Shown: one piece after another, positions 31,691 through 41,539 of the stretch | Layout: every line of letters starts with the position of its first letter | How positions within the stretch are numbered: position 1 is the stretch's first letter | NCBI GenBank assembly: GCA_036426205.1 | Contig: CM071568.1 | Coordinates: forward strand, 115,976,443-116,040,442 | Source of the DNA: Ascaphus truei | Lineage: Eukaryota; Chordata; Amphibia; Anura; Ascaphidae | Direction: 5' to 3' | DNA: 64,000 nt | Notes under the pieces: generated by a model | What the model saw: the letters and a program-made list of their open reading frames with translations, nothing else | The model's database searches: none | Told to the model about the DNA's origin: nothing | Made by a program: the position numbers and the translations under genes

Positions 31691-31999
31691 TTGAGTTCAG
31701 CAGCAATCTTGGCTCTTCATGCAGAGTTAAGAGAAGATATAGATCCCGTAACAGGCAGAGGTTGTGCAGTCCTTGGCCTTGTTAATATGCTGAGCTCATT
31801 ACATCTTGTTTCTGTGTCTTTTCAGACAACTGTGGGCATAGTAGGCGGGGTCTCGCAGTCGGCATTCTCGTGGGCCCTTAGCCAGTTTCTATGTGCACTG
31901 ACTAGACACGCTTGGAATTATATATCTTTTCCTAGACAGCGGACAGAGTGGCTGGAACTTAGGAATGACTTTTATAACATAGCCGGACTACCCTGCGCG
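31691..31999 (+). pseudogene. Harbinger (PIF/HARBI1-type) transposase fragment
   Basis: About 103 codons in one frame. TTVGIVGGVSQSAFSWALSQ matches the helix-turn-helix-like block of Harbinger nucleases (usual form F..VGD..G.S.....R.....), followed by RHAWNYISFPRQRTEWLELR and NDFYNIAGLPCAI, which leads in intact proteins to the first catalytic D (GAIDCTH-type). The reading breaks exactly after CAI at 31999, where the repeat starting TGTAACGCGTAGC begins. Everything downstream (the catalytic triad) is absent in this window. The upstream part is less clear. The family call is firm. Confidence 0.8.
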
Positions 32000-32001
32000 A
32001 T

Positions 32002-33002
32002 TGTAACGCGTAGCTCACCACAAATGAAGCGCGACCGTGGTGCTGAGGTAGGGAATTGGTAGGGAAACACCAAAGGGACCATCTGCAGGCTCCATTCGTG
32101 TGACGACATGGGCAACGCACGGCGCACGCTAGCTACGCACAAATGCCACACGGACACAGGCAAGCAAGGGGATAATTCACTCAACTATTCCACAGCTGCT
32201 ACTAACTCTGACCCTGCCTATCAGTACACAGTATACCTGTGATTACTTATTGCTCACAGCTCCCTACTGCTTCTCCATTGGCTGCTTGTTCCTTATAGGC
32301 TCATCCAGTCCTCTTGCAAACTGGCTGAGAAAAAACTCTGTTCTTGTGACTTGTGCTTACCTCTAGCTGTTGCTGTCATGCCTTTGCCTTGTCTTTCTCC
32401 CTGTACAGATACAGTGGCCATTATTTGAACACTTCACGAATTGTATACCTCGCAATACCCATGTCATGGTGCGTGATTTCTTCCAACCATACCGCCTATA
32501 GATGCGAGTGCAGAAAATGGCATTTTTGTGTTCTGGTTTTAAACACCTGAAATTGACACAGTAGCACAGTAGCACAGTACTGTACACATTACAATTCATT
32601 CATTTCATTGCACACAAAGAAACAGAATCCATGAAATTCAAACAAAGCAACCGCGATAAACACGGGTGCCTGGGGTGATTTGCCGCGTTAATGTTCGCAT
32701 AACGGCCGCTGCATCTGTTTATTCCCCTCAGCTTGCACAGTGACTCCTACCTTCTCTGTCCCCTGGACCATGGCTACAGATACGACGATTCTACATTCTA
32801 TACCCATGGACCCCAATGACAAGCGACGATCTCTCCAATCCTAGACCATGGCAAGGTCCTTCAAACAATCTGACTTCTCCTTCCCTGACCCATCTACCCG
32901 ACTACCACTCTGCACTCTGGACGTGGCTGCTCGGTTGCAGGTCGGTGGCTATCAACATCCCCACCTCAAGTACCGCCTTGTTTGTGGTGTGCACACGTTA
33001 CA
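32002..33002. mobile_element. LTR-like repeat TGTAACG...CGTTACA interrupting Harbinger
   Basis: The sequence starts TGTAACGCGTAGCTCACC and ends GTGCACACGTTACA, a short TG...CA inverted pair. Its start matches 14910 and its end resembles 11300-11347. Length about 1 kb fits a solo LTR. Against this, I see no target duplication (GCGAT left, GTACC right) and Harbinger coding does not resume at the right side, so a deletion must also have happened, or two repeats abut. Confidence 0.45.
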
Positions 33003-33009
33003 GTACCAG

Positions 33010-33215
33010 GCAGAGAGAAATAGCTGAGGGGGAGAGAGAGAGAGAGAGAGAGAGATAGCTGGAGGAGAGAAACAGGGATAGCGATAGCTGAGGGGGAGAG
33101 AAAGAGAGATAGCTGAAGGGGAAAGAGAGATAGCTGGGGGGAGAGGGAGCTGATAGTGGGAGCTGATGAGGGAGAGGGATGAGGATGGAGAGGATGGGGA
33201 AGGGAGAAAAAAATT
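33010..33215. repeat. (GA)n microsatellite and ATAGCTGAGGGGGAGAG units
   Basis: A pure GAGA run at about 33031-33053 is surrounded by decayed units AGATAGCTGAGGGGGAGAG. Simple repeat. Confidence 0.85.
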
Positions 33216-33566
33216 ACAGTCAGTATTAATATTAATGGGGCCCTGAAAAATGTTTGCCTGGGGACCCGTCCATGTCTAGCTACTCCACTTGTCTGAACTG
33301 ATTTTGGTCCTTTTCAAATTAATTATATCACCTCATACTCTTTTACCATAACCTGGAAGCTATATTTTATATTTTGATGTTTTGTAAATTCCCTTTTAGA
33401 GTGTATTTATTTTTACTGAACAACAAAAGAAAGGGGATAGGGTGTGATCAACTAAATCATACTGATTGTGATTTTTAATCGATAATTATCAATGAAAGTA
33501 GGTGCAACTATGAATTGAAATGAATCAGGGAAACATGAGGGGTACAAAATGATTGTACTCCAAAAG

Positions 33567-34277
33567 AAAATTCACTTAAATGCACACTACTATTATTAAA
33601 ATATAACTTTTAATACCAAATCGTTAAAACATATATTACCGTAACAAATAATGTAATTAACCATAAAAATAAATTAAATGATATGCACGTATGCAACGAA
33701 GTTAGCCTCTCATATAGATATATTACAGTATAAAATTACAACTGGAGTCTTGGAGGCTAAACAAAGTGCAACCAGACAAGGTGAGTCTAAAAGCCCAACA
33801 CTTGCACTCACTAGCACAATAAATAGATTGCCAGGTTCAGCAGCAGGGATAAGGCTACTATGTATCCATAGATCATATAAATAGTATCAGTGGAACCATA
33901 CCGTGCCAGCTACACTATTTTTAGATATATGGCTATGCTAGAGAGAGTACTGGAAAAAGCACACTGTATTAAAACAGCCCCATAACAGGGGCTGATGACA
34001 TGATCACGCGTCCAACGCGCGTTTCCCTCCTACTATGGAGCATTGTCAGGGACACTTTTGCATGTGAGGGGAAGCGGATGCTATTTAAATGCTCAGGTCG
34101 CCATAGCGACAATGAAACACATTGCTATCGCGCATGCACAGTGAAGCGCAAGCGCGACTGCATAAACATCAAAGAGTATAACAGATTACCATGCTGATGA
34201 TATCAATGGTGACTCTAGCGCTGGGACCTTATCACACTAGAAGCTGCAATAAGGAGACAACAGAGAAACAGACGAGC
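33567..34277 (-). repeat. PLE-E left inverted terminal repeat
   Basis: Inverse complement of 37973-38684 with scattered substitutions and small indels (a few percent by eye). Its inner end overlaps the start of the PLE frame, which is open from 34219. Confidence 0.9.
34010..34053 (-). ncRNA. Hammerhead motif in PLE-E left arm (core CTGACAA)
   Basis: Minus strand: stem I GTCC/GGAC, core CTGACAA (34049-34043) with A where the consensus has G8, stem II GCTCC...GGAGG, GAAA (34025-34022), stem III CGCGCG, TT. The G8 change is shared with the right arm, so it was in the copied template. Confidence 0.75.
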
Positions 34278-35595
34278 TTTACTTAGAAAGGGGCTTTCTT
34301 CTTCACCTACCTCAGATTTCAATTTGTTCGAACGGGTGAAAGATTTAAATCTTTTTGGTAGGAAACTACTATTACATAAGTTTAATTCCAAAAGGTCAAA
34401 TGATAATGAACTCACGGCTGGATTAAGTGCTCAAGACAAACAGAACCTTGATGGTGTAATAAATTTTTTGGAACAAAATATTTCCACTGGTACTGACATT
34501 ACTGGACCTTTTACCCATCTCAAGAATAAAAGTCACTTTACTCCTCTTATGAACATTTGTCCAGCAGTTGAGTTATTTATTTCCTGTGTTACAAGGGACT
34601 TGGAAGCAGAACCAGAACGCTGGAGATCCACTAATAACCTCACTATGGAGGAAAGAAAGGGATTACAAGATCTTATGTGCGAGACATCTTTTGTGATTAA
34701 GCCATCCGATAAGGGTGGCAATTTTGTGATTCAGGATACTGATGCATATGTAAAAGAGAACAAGAGATTATTGAGTGATAAGGACTGCTATGAGATCTTG
34801 GAGAATAGTCCAACCTCTAGTTATAAACAGGATCTATTGTCTATACTACAAGAAGTCCTTGATAGGGATATGATAAGCAGACAAGAATATGACTTTATGT
34901 ACCCCAAATCTCCAACAGTGGCGACATTTTACACCTTGCCCAAAGTACATAAAAGGTTAAAGTCCCCCCCGGGTCGCCCGATTGTCTCAGGGAACAACTG
35001 TTTATCTGAAGGGAGCAGCATATATTTGGACAAGGTCCTTAGAGACTTTATGATCAGTTTACCATCTTACATGCAAGACACGAAGGATACTCTTAAAAAA
35101 CATAATGGTGTTAACATCTCCACTGAGACCATTCTCGTCAGCTTAGATGTTGAATCTTTATACACCTCGATCATCCACGAGAATGGCCTCAATGCTGTCA
35201 ATCACCTCCTTATAACAAGGGATTGTAGATTTAATAGACACAACACATTTATTTTGGACCTACTTCGCTTTGTGCTTACCCACAACTATTTTGTATTTAA
35301 TGGGATTTATTACCACCAGACCCAGGGTGCAGCAATGGGGACAGCATGTGCTCCTTCATATGTGAATCTGTACCTGGGGTGGTGGGAATATGTCCATGTG
35401 TTTAATGAGGAACTATCTATGTATACTGACCACATCCTATTATGGATCAGATACATAGATGATATCCTCCTACTATGGGACGGCCCACAAAACTGTTTGC
35501 TTGAGTTTGTGGAACATCTTAACAGGAATACACTGAATTTGAGACTAACAACTGTATTCAGCACTACGTCAATTACCTTCCTTGATTTGGATATA
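34219..35595 (+). pseudogene. PLE-E reverse transcriptase, N-terminal and palm part
   Basis: Open for about 459 codons before MITE C. No ATG opens the frame near its start; the first ATG-independent block is SDFNLFERVKDLNLFGRK, the usual PLE beginning. Motifs in order: KPSDKGGNFVIQD, FYTLPKVHKRLKSPPGRPIV, VSLDVESLYTSIIHENGLNA (motif A), YYHQTQGAAMGTACAPSYVN (motif B), WIRYIDDILLLWDG (motif C, both aspartates intact), TTSITFLDLDI. The frame then runs into the transposon and codes meaningless sequence. It is the same subfamily as PLE-F (about four residues in five alike). Confidence 0.9.
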
Positions 35596-35955
35596 CTGCT
35601 GCGGCCGAGTTTATTCGAGCATTTGCCCGTTCTCGGCCGCAGCAGTAACCTGGCGCGCGCCAGAGGGTGCCGGGCGCACGCCGAAGACACGGAGGAGCGC
35701 CCTCCGATCGGGGCTTTCTCCCTCCCGCTGCCGGGTCCGCCGGGTCCCCCGGAACCCCCTGCCGCCGTCCCCCACATCGCGGGACACCAGGGCTCCCTCG
35801 GGGAACCCTGGACGCGCGTGCAGGGGGCGCAGGCACCCGATGACGCGTGACCGCGCGTCGATGACGCGCGGCACGCCGAGGGAGTGCGGCTAGCATGCCG
35901 GGGCATCCCCAGGCTTGCGGAGCTAGCCGCACTCAAATAAAATGTGCCGCCTCTG
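35596..35955. mobile_element. MITE C, 360 bp, inserted in PLE-E ORF
   Basis: Flanked by TATA on both sides; ends CTGCTGCGGCCGAGTTTATT and, inverted, CAGAGGCGGCACATTTTATT, related to MITE A and B ends. Counting only TA as the duplication makes the PLE frame continuous across the site, so the duplication is TA. Both ends carry subterminal perfect hairpins: CTGCTGCGGCCGAG (35596-35609 with 35632-35645) and GAGTGCGGCTAGC (35882-35894 with 35922-35934). The interior is extremely GC-rich and CpG-rich. Confidence 0.88.
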
Positions 35956-36493
35956 TATATGTTGATTGTGACAGGATTATCCAAACCAAAGTATTCAGGA
36001 AGAGTACAGCTACAAATAGCTTGTTGTTGGCACAAAGTCAACATCTGTCTAGTCTTATTTCTGGTATCCCTACTGGGCAATACATGCGTTTACGCGTGAA
36101 TTGTTCCACAACTCAGCAATTTATTTTACAATCTAGAGAACTACGTGATCGGTTCCTTATTCGTGGGTATAAAATGAAAACACTCAATCGAGCCTATCAC
36201 AGAGCATTACACAGTGATAGAGACTATATGTTGATTGTGACAGGAATATCCAAACCAAAGTATTCAGGAAGAGTACAGCTACAAATAGCTTGTTGTTGGC
36301 ACAAAGTCAACATCTGTCTAGTCTTATTTCTGGTATCCCTACTGGGCAATACATGCGTTTACGCAGGAATTGTTCCACAACTCAGCAATTTATTTTACAA
36401 TCTAGAGAACTACGTGATCGGTTCCTTAGTCGTGGGTATAAAATGAAAACACTCAATCGAGCCTATCACAGAGCATTACACAGTGATAGAGAC
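35956..36493 (+). repeat. 269-bp tandem duplication in PLE-E ORF
   Basis: TATATGTTGATTGTGACAGG begins at 35956 and again at 36225; the two units are nearly identical to their ends (CAGTGATAGAGAC). Because 269 is not a multiple of three the second unit is out of frame with the first. The first unit begins exactly at the right edge of MITE C. Confidence 0.92.
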
Positions 36494-37189
36494 TCTCTAT
36501 TGTCCTCCAATATGCCTAAGAGGAAGGATAATATCATAAGATGCATCGGCACCTACAATAAAAGATGGTGGGCGATTAAAAGAATCTTTGCCCGACACTG
36601 GCACCTCCTCCTATCCAATGTAGATTTGGTTAAAGCTATCGGACCTAGACCCAACATTACCAGCAGGAGATCGAAAAACCTGCGTGACAAACTTGTACAT
36701 AGCCATTACCAGCGTGCCAGATCAGGGACTTGGTTGAGCCCGATTCAGGGGATGTATCGGTGTCAGGGTTGTAAGGCATGTAAATATGTCATTACAACAA
36801 AGAAGTTTGATAGCCATGACAACACACAGCACTTTAGCGTTGATAGCTTTATTAACTGTAGAACAACTAACGTCATATATCTTCTCATCTGTAAATGTGG
36901 GAAAAGGTATGTAGGCAAGAGTGCAAGGCAATTGCGTAAACGCATACTTGAACATATTAACTCTGTCAAGCATTCTGCAGAAACACCAGTAGCTAGACAC
37001 GTCACGCAGTTTCACAATGGAAATGTTAATAGCCTCAAATTTATGGGCATCTACCAACTTTGGTGCCCGGCAAGATGCGGGAATGTAGATCAGATGTTGT
37101 TGCAAATTGAGGCTGAATGGATTTATAAATTGAAGACCAGAAGTCCATACGAACTCAATGAAGGATTTACATTCACTCCTTTCATCTGA
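36227..37189 (+). pseudogene. PLE-E C-terminal part: RT thumb, linker and GIY-YIG endonuclease
   Basis: From the second duplication unit the frame stays open to the natural stop (37187-37189). Visible blocks are RKSTATNSLLLAQSQ-type (thumb), RGYKMKTLNRAYHRAL, NKRWWAIKRIFARHWHLL, ITSRRSKNLRDKLVHSHYQR, the cysteine cluster MYRCQGCKACKY, then FINCRTTNVIYLLICKCGKR with YVGKSARQLRKR (GIY-YIG core) and the late acidic residue in IEAEWIYKLKTRSP, ending FTFTPFI. All nuclease landmarks are intact. The first duplication unit (35958-36226) codes the same thumb residues in another frame. Confidence 0.9.
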
Positions 37190-37719
37190 TCTTCATAAAT
37201 GCCAGTCATCCTGCCCTCTCCATCCTTTGCCGCCTACTCACGCTGTCATCGCTACCCTGTATCGCTTATACATGGCATTCATTCTCCAGCAACTATATAT
37301 TTTCTTTTCTTTGGTTTACATGAGATTAGTTCTGCCAAATAGTTTAGATATACACACCATGATATTGTTATATATTACTATATTGTACTTTATTTCATTC
37401 ATAATTAGTGACTATACTGCCTTCTACATAAACCCATTCTTACTTTGTTATGGGTTTATCGGTTTGTGCAATAACCATTCACACAACATGTATTGTGACA
37501 ACTATTGATACTATGTTAGTTGTGTGTTTAATATTTTGTAATTATTTATTTTATTGTCACTGTGTCTTGGACATCTTTCGCTTATGCTTTAAATTGAGGG
37601 GTTATTCTGCATACATCATTTTTATTCATGCTCTTTTCTCTTTGCTGCCTTGAGCAGCAACATACATTCAGGGCTCTGGGACGTTTTTCTGGCACCCACT
37701 CTACATTGTTATTATTCCA

Positions 37720-38121
37720 GGCATGCGCAATATAAACAGGCAGTTAAGCAGTAATAATTATGTTTGCCTATAGATGCGCAATGTAGTCCAGGTTAGCCTG
37801 TTTTCATATGTCACCAGAAGCATGCGCATTACTGCCGGTTTACTGTTAGTTGTAATAGCTATCAGATGTGCCATGTGCACTGACAACTGCAGCCGAGTTC
37901 GAGCATGCGCAGGGTAGGGAGATAACTTAGAAGTATATTACCCTGCGCATGCGCAGTAGAGTTCTGCGATCGGCTCGTCTGTTTCTCTGTTGTCTCCTTA
38001 TTGCAGCTTCTAGTGTGGTAAGGTCCCAGCGCTACAGTCACCATTGATATCATCAGCATGGTAATCTGTTATACTCTTTGATGTTTATGCAGTCGCGCAT
38101 GCGCGTCACTGCGCATGCGCT
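37720..38121 (+). promoter_or_regulatory. Cluster of NRF1-like sites in PLE-E 3' region
   Basis: GCATGCGCA-type words at 37721, 37774, 37821, 37903, a full TGCGCATGCGCAG at 37944-37956, CGCGCATGCGCG at 38094-38105 and TGCGCATGCGCT at 38110-38121. NRF1 binds the palindrome YGCGCAYGCGCR, typical of CpG-rich promoters. The cluster lies just upstream of the hammerhead in an otherwise CpG-poor region. Confidence 0.6.
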
Positions 38122-38684
38122 ATAGCAATGTGTTTCATTGTCGCTATGGCGACCTGAGCATTTAAATAGCATCCGCTTCCCCTCACATGCAAAAATTGTC
38201 CCTGACAAAGCTCCATACTAGGAGGGAAACGCGTGTTGGACGCGTGATCATGTCATCAGCCCCTGTTATGGGGCTGTTTTAATACAGTGTGCTTTTTCCA
38301 GTACTCTCTCTAGCATAGCCATATATCTAAAAATAGTGTAGCTGGCAGGGTATGGTTCCACTGATACTATTTATATGATCCATGGATACATAGTAGCCTT
38401 ATCCCTGCTCCTGAACCTGGCAATCTATTTACTGTGCTAGTGAGTGCAAGTGTTGGGCTTTTAGACTCACCTCGTCTGGTTGCACTTTGTTTAGCCTCCA
38501 AGATTCCAGTTGTAATTTTATACTGGAATATATCTATATGAGAGGCTAACTTCGTTGCATACGTGCATATCATTTAATTTATTTTTATGGTTAATTACAT
38601 TATTTGTTACGGAAATATTTGTTTTAAGGATTTGGTATTAAAAGTTATATTTTAATAATAGTAGTGTGCATTTAAGTGAATTTT
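37973..38684 (+). repeat. PLE-E right inverted terminal repeat
   Basis: Direct-orientation copy of the terminal region; see the left arm. It begins GCTCGTCTGTTTCTCTGTTG and ends GCATTTAAGTGAATTTT. Confidence 0.9.
38198..38241 (+). ncRNA. Hammerhead motif in PLE-E right arm (core CTGACAA)
   Basis: Stem I GTCC/GGAC (38198-38201 with 38238-38241), core CTGACAA (38202-38208), stem II GCTCC...GGAGG, GAAA (38226-38229), stem III CGCGTG, TT. A replaces consensus G8, which should strongly lower self-cleavage. Confidence 0.75.
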
Positions 38685-38699
38685 ATTTATTTTTCCTTA

Positions 38700-40430
38700 T
38701 CAATTATTTGATATCTCGTGCCTCGAATGTTCGCTGTATTTCTTAAATCCTTAGGTCAACAGAGTACCAATGTTTCTTGTGGTTTTGCTTCAATATTTTT
38801 AGTTAATTGAGAAAATGTTTGTGGTACTGTACCCTGTTCTACTATTAAACCACCCCAAAATATTATCTGTTTTCAAATAGATAGCACATACTGTACTGTA
38901 GTCGGTATGCCGGTATCTCATCTAATTTTAATAACTTACTTTCTTCAAGGTCAAATATCTTATACAATTGTATTTTTGATATTAATAATGTTGTTCAAAG
39001 TATGTTCATGTGCTTATTCCAAACCATTTTTAGCAACAATCAATGGAAAAGTAAGGGAAATATATTTTTTACATCAATTACAGATGTAACCAAGGTTATT
39101 GGCTGGCACGTTATGGTGCGATATTCTGCTTTATCTCTGGCATTAAATCCTATGGAAAATCTGTAATAGTCTGCATGATAACACGATATTCTGCATTTTG
39201 GATGGGTGCAATAACCTTGCTTCTTCTGTACATAAGAGGACAATATACTGTGAGGATACATAACATTATATGATATTTGTAGCATTTTATTCACATCTGA
39301 ATACATTGTCTTATGACTATTGCAGACCAATACACTACATACGTACTCCACGGTACACTTAGTATAGGAAAGGTCACTGATTGATGCAATTAACTATTAA
39401 TGTATGTAAATGCTTGTTTGATTTTTTTTCTCTGTAATTAAGTTTTTCTGTTACTTACCATGAAATGTCTGTTTTTGTTGGCAGCTAAAAACAAACAGAT
39501 TGAATCCATTTTTTTAAAAGAAAATATATAAAATCTAGGTTGACAACTTGTATGTCAACATCCAGCCAGATGCATTAAGGAGCTATAAACCCCCGAAAAA
39601 CAATAGAAACAGCAACTACAATTAACATTAGCAGAGTGAGTGATAAAGACTTCTTTAGTTCCAAAATGCATTTGGAAGGGATACAAATAGCTCATTGCAT
39701 TCATATCCTAAAGCAGAAATTGCTTCTCATCAAATGTATACCGTCAACAATGTCTGTGTTCCTAAGACACCTACTGTTTTATGTAAAGGACATAACATGA
39801 GCTACTGTATATGCTGTAGTAATGATGTGGCAGCAAACTTTTTGAAAAGGTAAATCTCAATAATGTATTCACATTTTCAGCTGCCTTTGTTTTCAAACTC
39901 AGGCATTTTTTCATCTTGAATACACTGCTTAGAAAATGCAGTGTCTCTTCTGCCCTGCATAGGCCCCTGGGTAAGTTCAAGAAAAATATCAGTATTAGGC
40001 AAGCCTAGAGGCTAACTATATCTTATGTTATAGCATGTTTGATGCTGGTTTGAGACCAACAATCTTTGGGATACATTTCTAAATCTGGCCTTTCCATCTG
40101 GCAAAACACCTCTGGAACAGCTGCATGCAAAGCATTTGAGAACATGTTTGCCTATCATTTGAGTTACCCTGTTGCAACACAGTAAATTCAAGAACATACA
40201 TTTCTACAGTGTATATGACTTTGCTTCTCTGAAGTGTTAAATATTGAAACTGAGAGCACTATTGTAAAAATGTATCTCAAATACTGCTGTAAAACCATCT
40301 ACTTGCAGTGATAAATCTCAGTAATTTCCAGCTAGCTTATTTAATACATGTAATCAATTGTTGTACATAGTTTTATTACACTGAAGGTTTATGTTAAATA
40401 CAACTCCTTATCCTTTTACAACAGATATTG
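38700..40430. other. AT-rich spacer, nothing recognised
   Basis: No credible coding or repeat structure over about 1.7 kb apart from short TACTGTA words. Confidence 0.6.
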
Positions 40431-40769
40431 TGACTCATATACTGTAAATGTGGCTACAGATGTATCAAGACTTACTGCCTCCATCGGTGAGAAAGGTTGC
40501 GATGCAGGAGCGTGGGCTCGATCGCGGCCAAGAAAGCAGTAAGTTTCCCAGGAGGATTAACTCAGTGGGGGTCACTGCTTCTCAATATGACCACCACAGT
40601 GTTAATCCTCTAGAGCAAGCCTCGTGTCTGTAAGAGCTGCACAGAGGAAACCCAGAGAGAAGCAGTCTCTGTCTGTCTCCCTGAGTAGCTCACAGCAATC
40701 CAATGTTTTATTATTTTAATTTTTCTGTACTGTATTCATTTCATCTCTGGGAACCACACTTCTGAGGAT

Positions 40770-40885
40770 AGACCTCCATAGGGGTGCCGGTAGTCGCTCT
40801 GGCTGGGGTTTAAACCTACCGTGGCACACCACGGGGGTCCAGCCAGAGCGGAAATCAGTACCCCCTATGAAGGTATATATCGCTG
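40770..40885. repeat. Inverted repeat, CATAGGGG...GCTCTGGCTGG arms
   Basis: CATAGGGGTGCCGGT, then GCTCTGGCTGG (to about 40807), pairs with CCAGCCAGAGC and AGTACCCCCTATG (about 40842-40870). Related to the hairpin units at 23268-23705 (GTGCCGGTA, CAGCTTCAG words nearby). Confidence 0.7.
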
Positions 40886-41019
40886 AAAGCATGGAGTTCT
40901 CATAACTGAAAGTAATGTGGTTCACCTCCAGAAATCCCCAGCTTCAGTACAGTATAGAAAAATAAAAAGTAAATAAAACCAGTAAAACATTAACCATACA
41001 TTACCCCTCTTCCTTACCA

Positions 41020-41290
41020 TAGTGGTTAACAGCTAAGGTAATCAAGGGGGTAACTCCTCCTGCTATCACCCCCCAGGTGACCTAGCCACCACCCTGGGGC
41101 AACTACCCTCTTTCCATAGTGGTTAACAGCTAAGGTAATTAAGAGGTTAACACCTCCCACTAACCCCCCCCCCCCCCCCCCACAGATTACCTAGTCACAC
41201 ACCCTGGGGTAACTACCCCTTCACCCACCCCCTCTACCCCCAAATAACCACCTTCCCCACCACGACACACAGAAATGGACCTTAGGCAAA
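41020..41290. repeat. Direct repeat of TAGTGGTTAACAGCTAAGGTAA with an 18-C run
   Basis: CATAGTGGTTAACAGCTAAG occurs at about 41020 and 41117, each followed by CACCCTGGGG..AACTACCC. A homopolymer of 18 C lies at 41164-41181. The AGCTAAGGTAAT...AAG word also occurs near 23220. Confidence 0.75.
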
Positions 41291-41424
41291 ATATGGCTAA
41301 TAGCGCTTTTTCCATTGAAATATACAGTACTGTACATTACAATAAAATACAAATTACAATGCAATACACATTAAAATAAAAACAAACACTGGCAATTTAA
41401 TCTACGGAATTGATTGTCATAGTT

Positions 41425-41530
41425 ACTGTACATAGTAGATGAGGTTGAAAAAAGACATACGTCCATCAAGTTCAACCTATGCTAAATTTAGACAACAGAT
41501 ACTTTATCCTATATCTATACTTACTTATTG
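41425..41530 (-). mobile_element. CR1-type LINE 3' tail fragment
   Basis: GATGAGGTTGAAAAAAGACA and CGACAACAGATACTTTATCC-type words match 58147-58245, which is the 3' end of the CR1 copy there. Only about 100 bp is shared. Confidence 0.7.
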
Positions 41531-41539
41531 TCAGTTTTG

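Larger units (their letters stand above)
33567..38684 (+). mobile_element. PLE-E: full-length-type Penelope-like element with ~710-bp inverted terminal repeats
   Basis: Left arm 33567-34277 is the inverse complement of right arm 37973-38684; each contains a hammerhead motif. Between them is one PLE ORF on the plus strand (34219-37189) and an untranslated stretch with NRF1-like sites. Two secondary events break the ORF: MITE C (35596-35955) and a 269-bp tandem duplication. PLE copies with inverted terminal repeats are known from Penelope itself. No target duplication is obvious, and the left boundary could lie up to ~40 bp further out. Confidence 0.88.

Noticed and set aside
32002..33002. Confident solo LTR call
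   Set aside because: TG...CA ends exist, but target duplication is absent and Harbinger does not resume, so only an LTR-like repeat is claimed.
35560..36080. Arg/Ala/Pro-rich frames overlapping the PLE-E ORF
   Set aside because: They are translations of the GC-rich MITE C interior and antisense shadow of the PLE.
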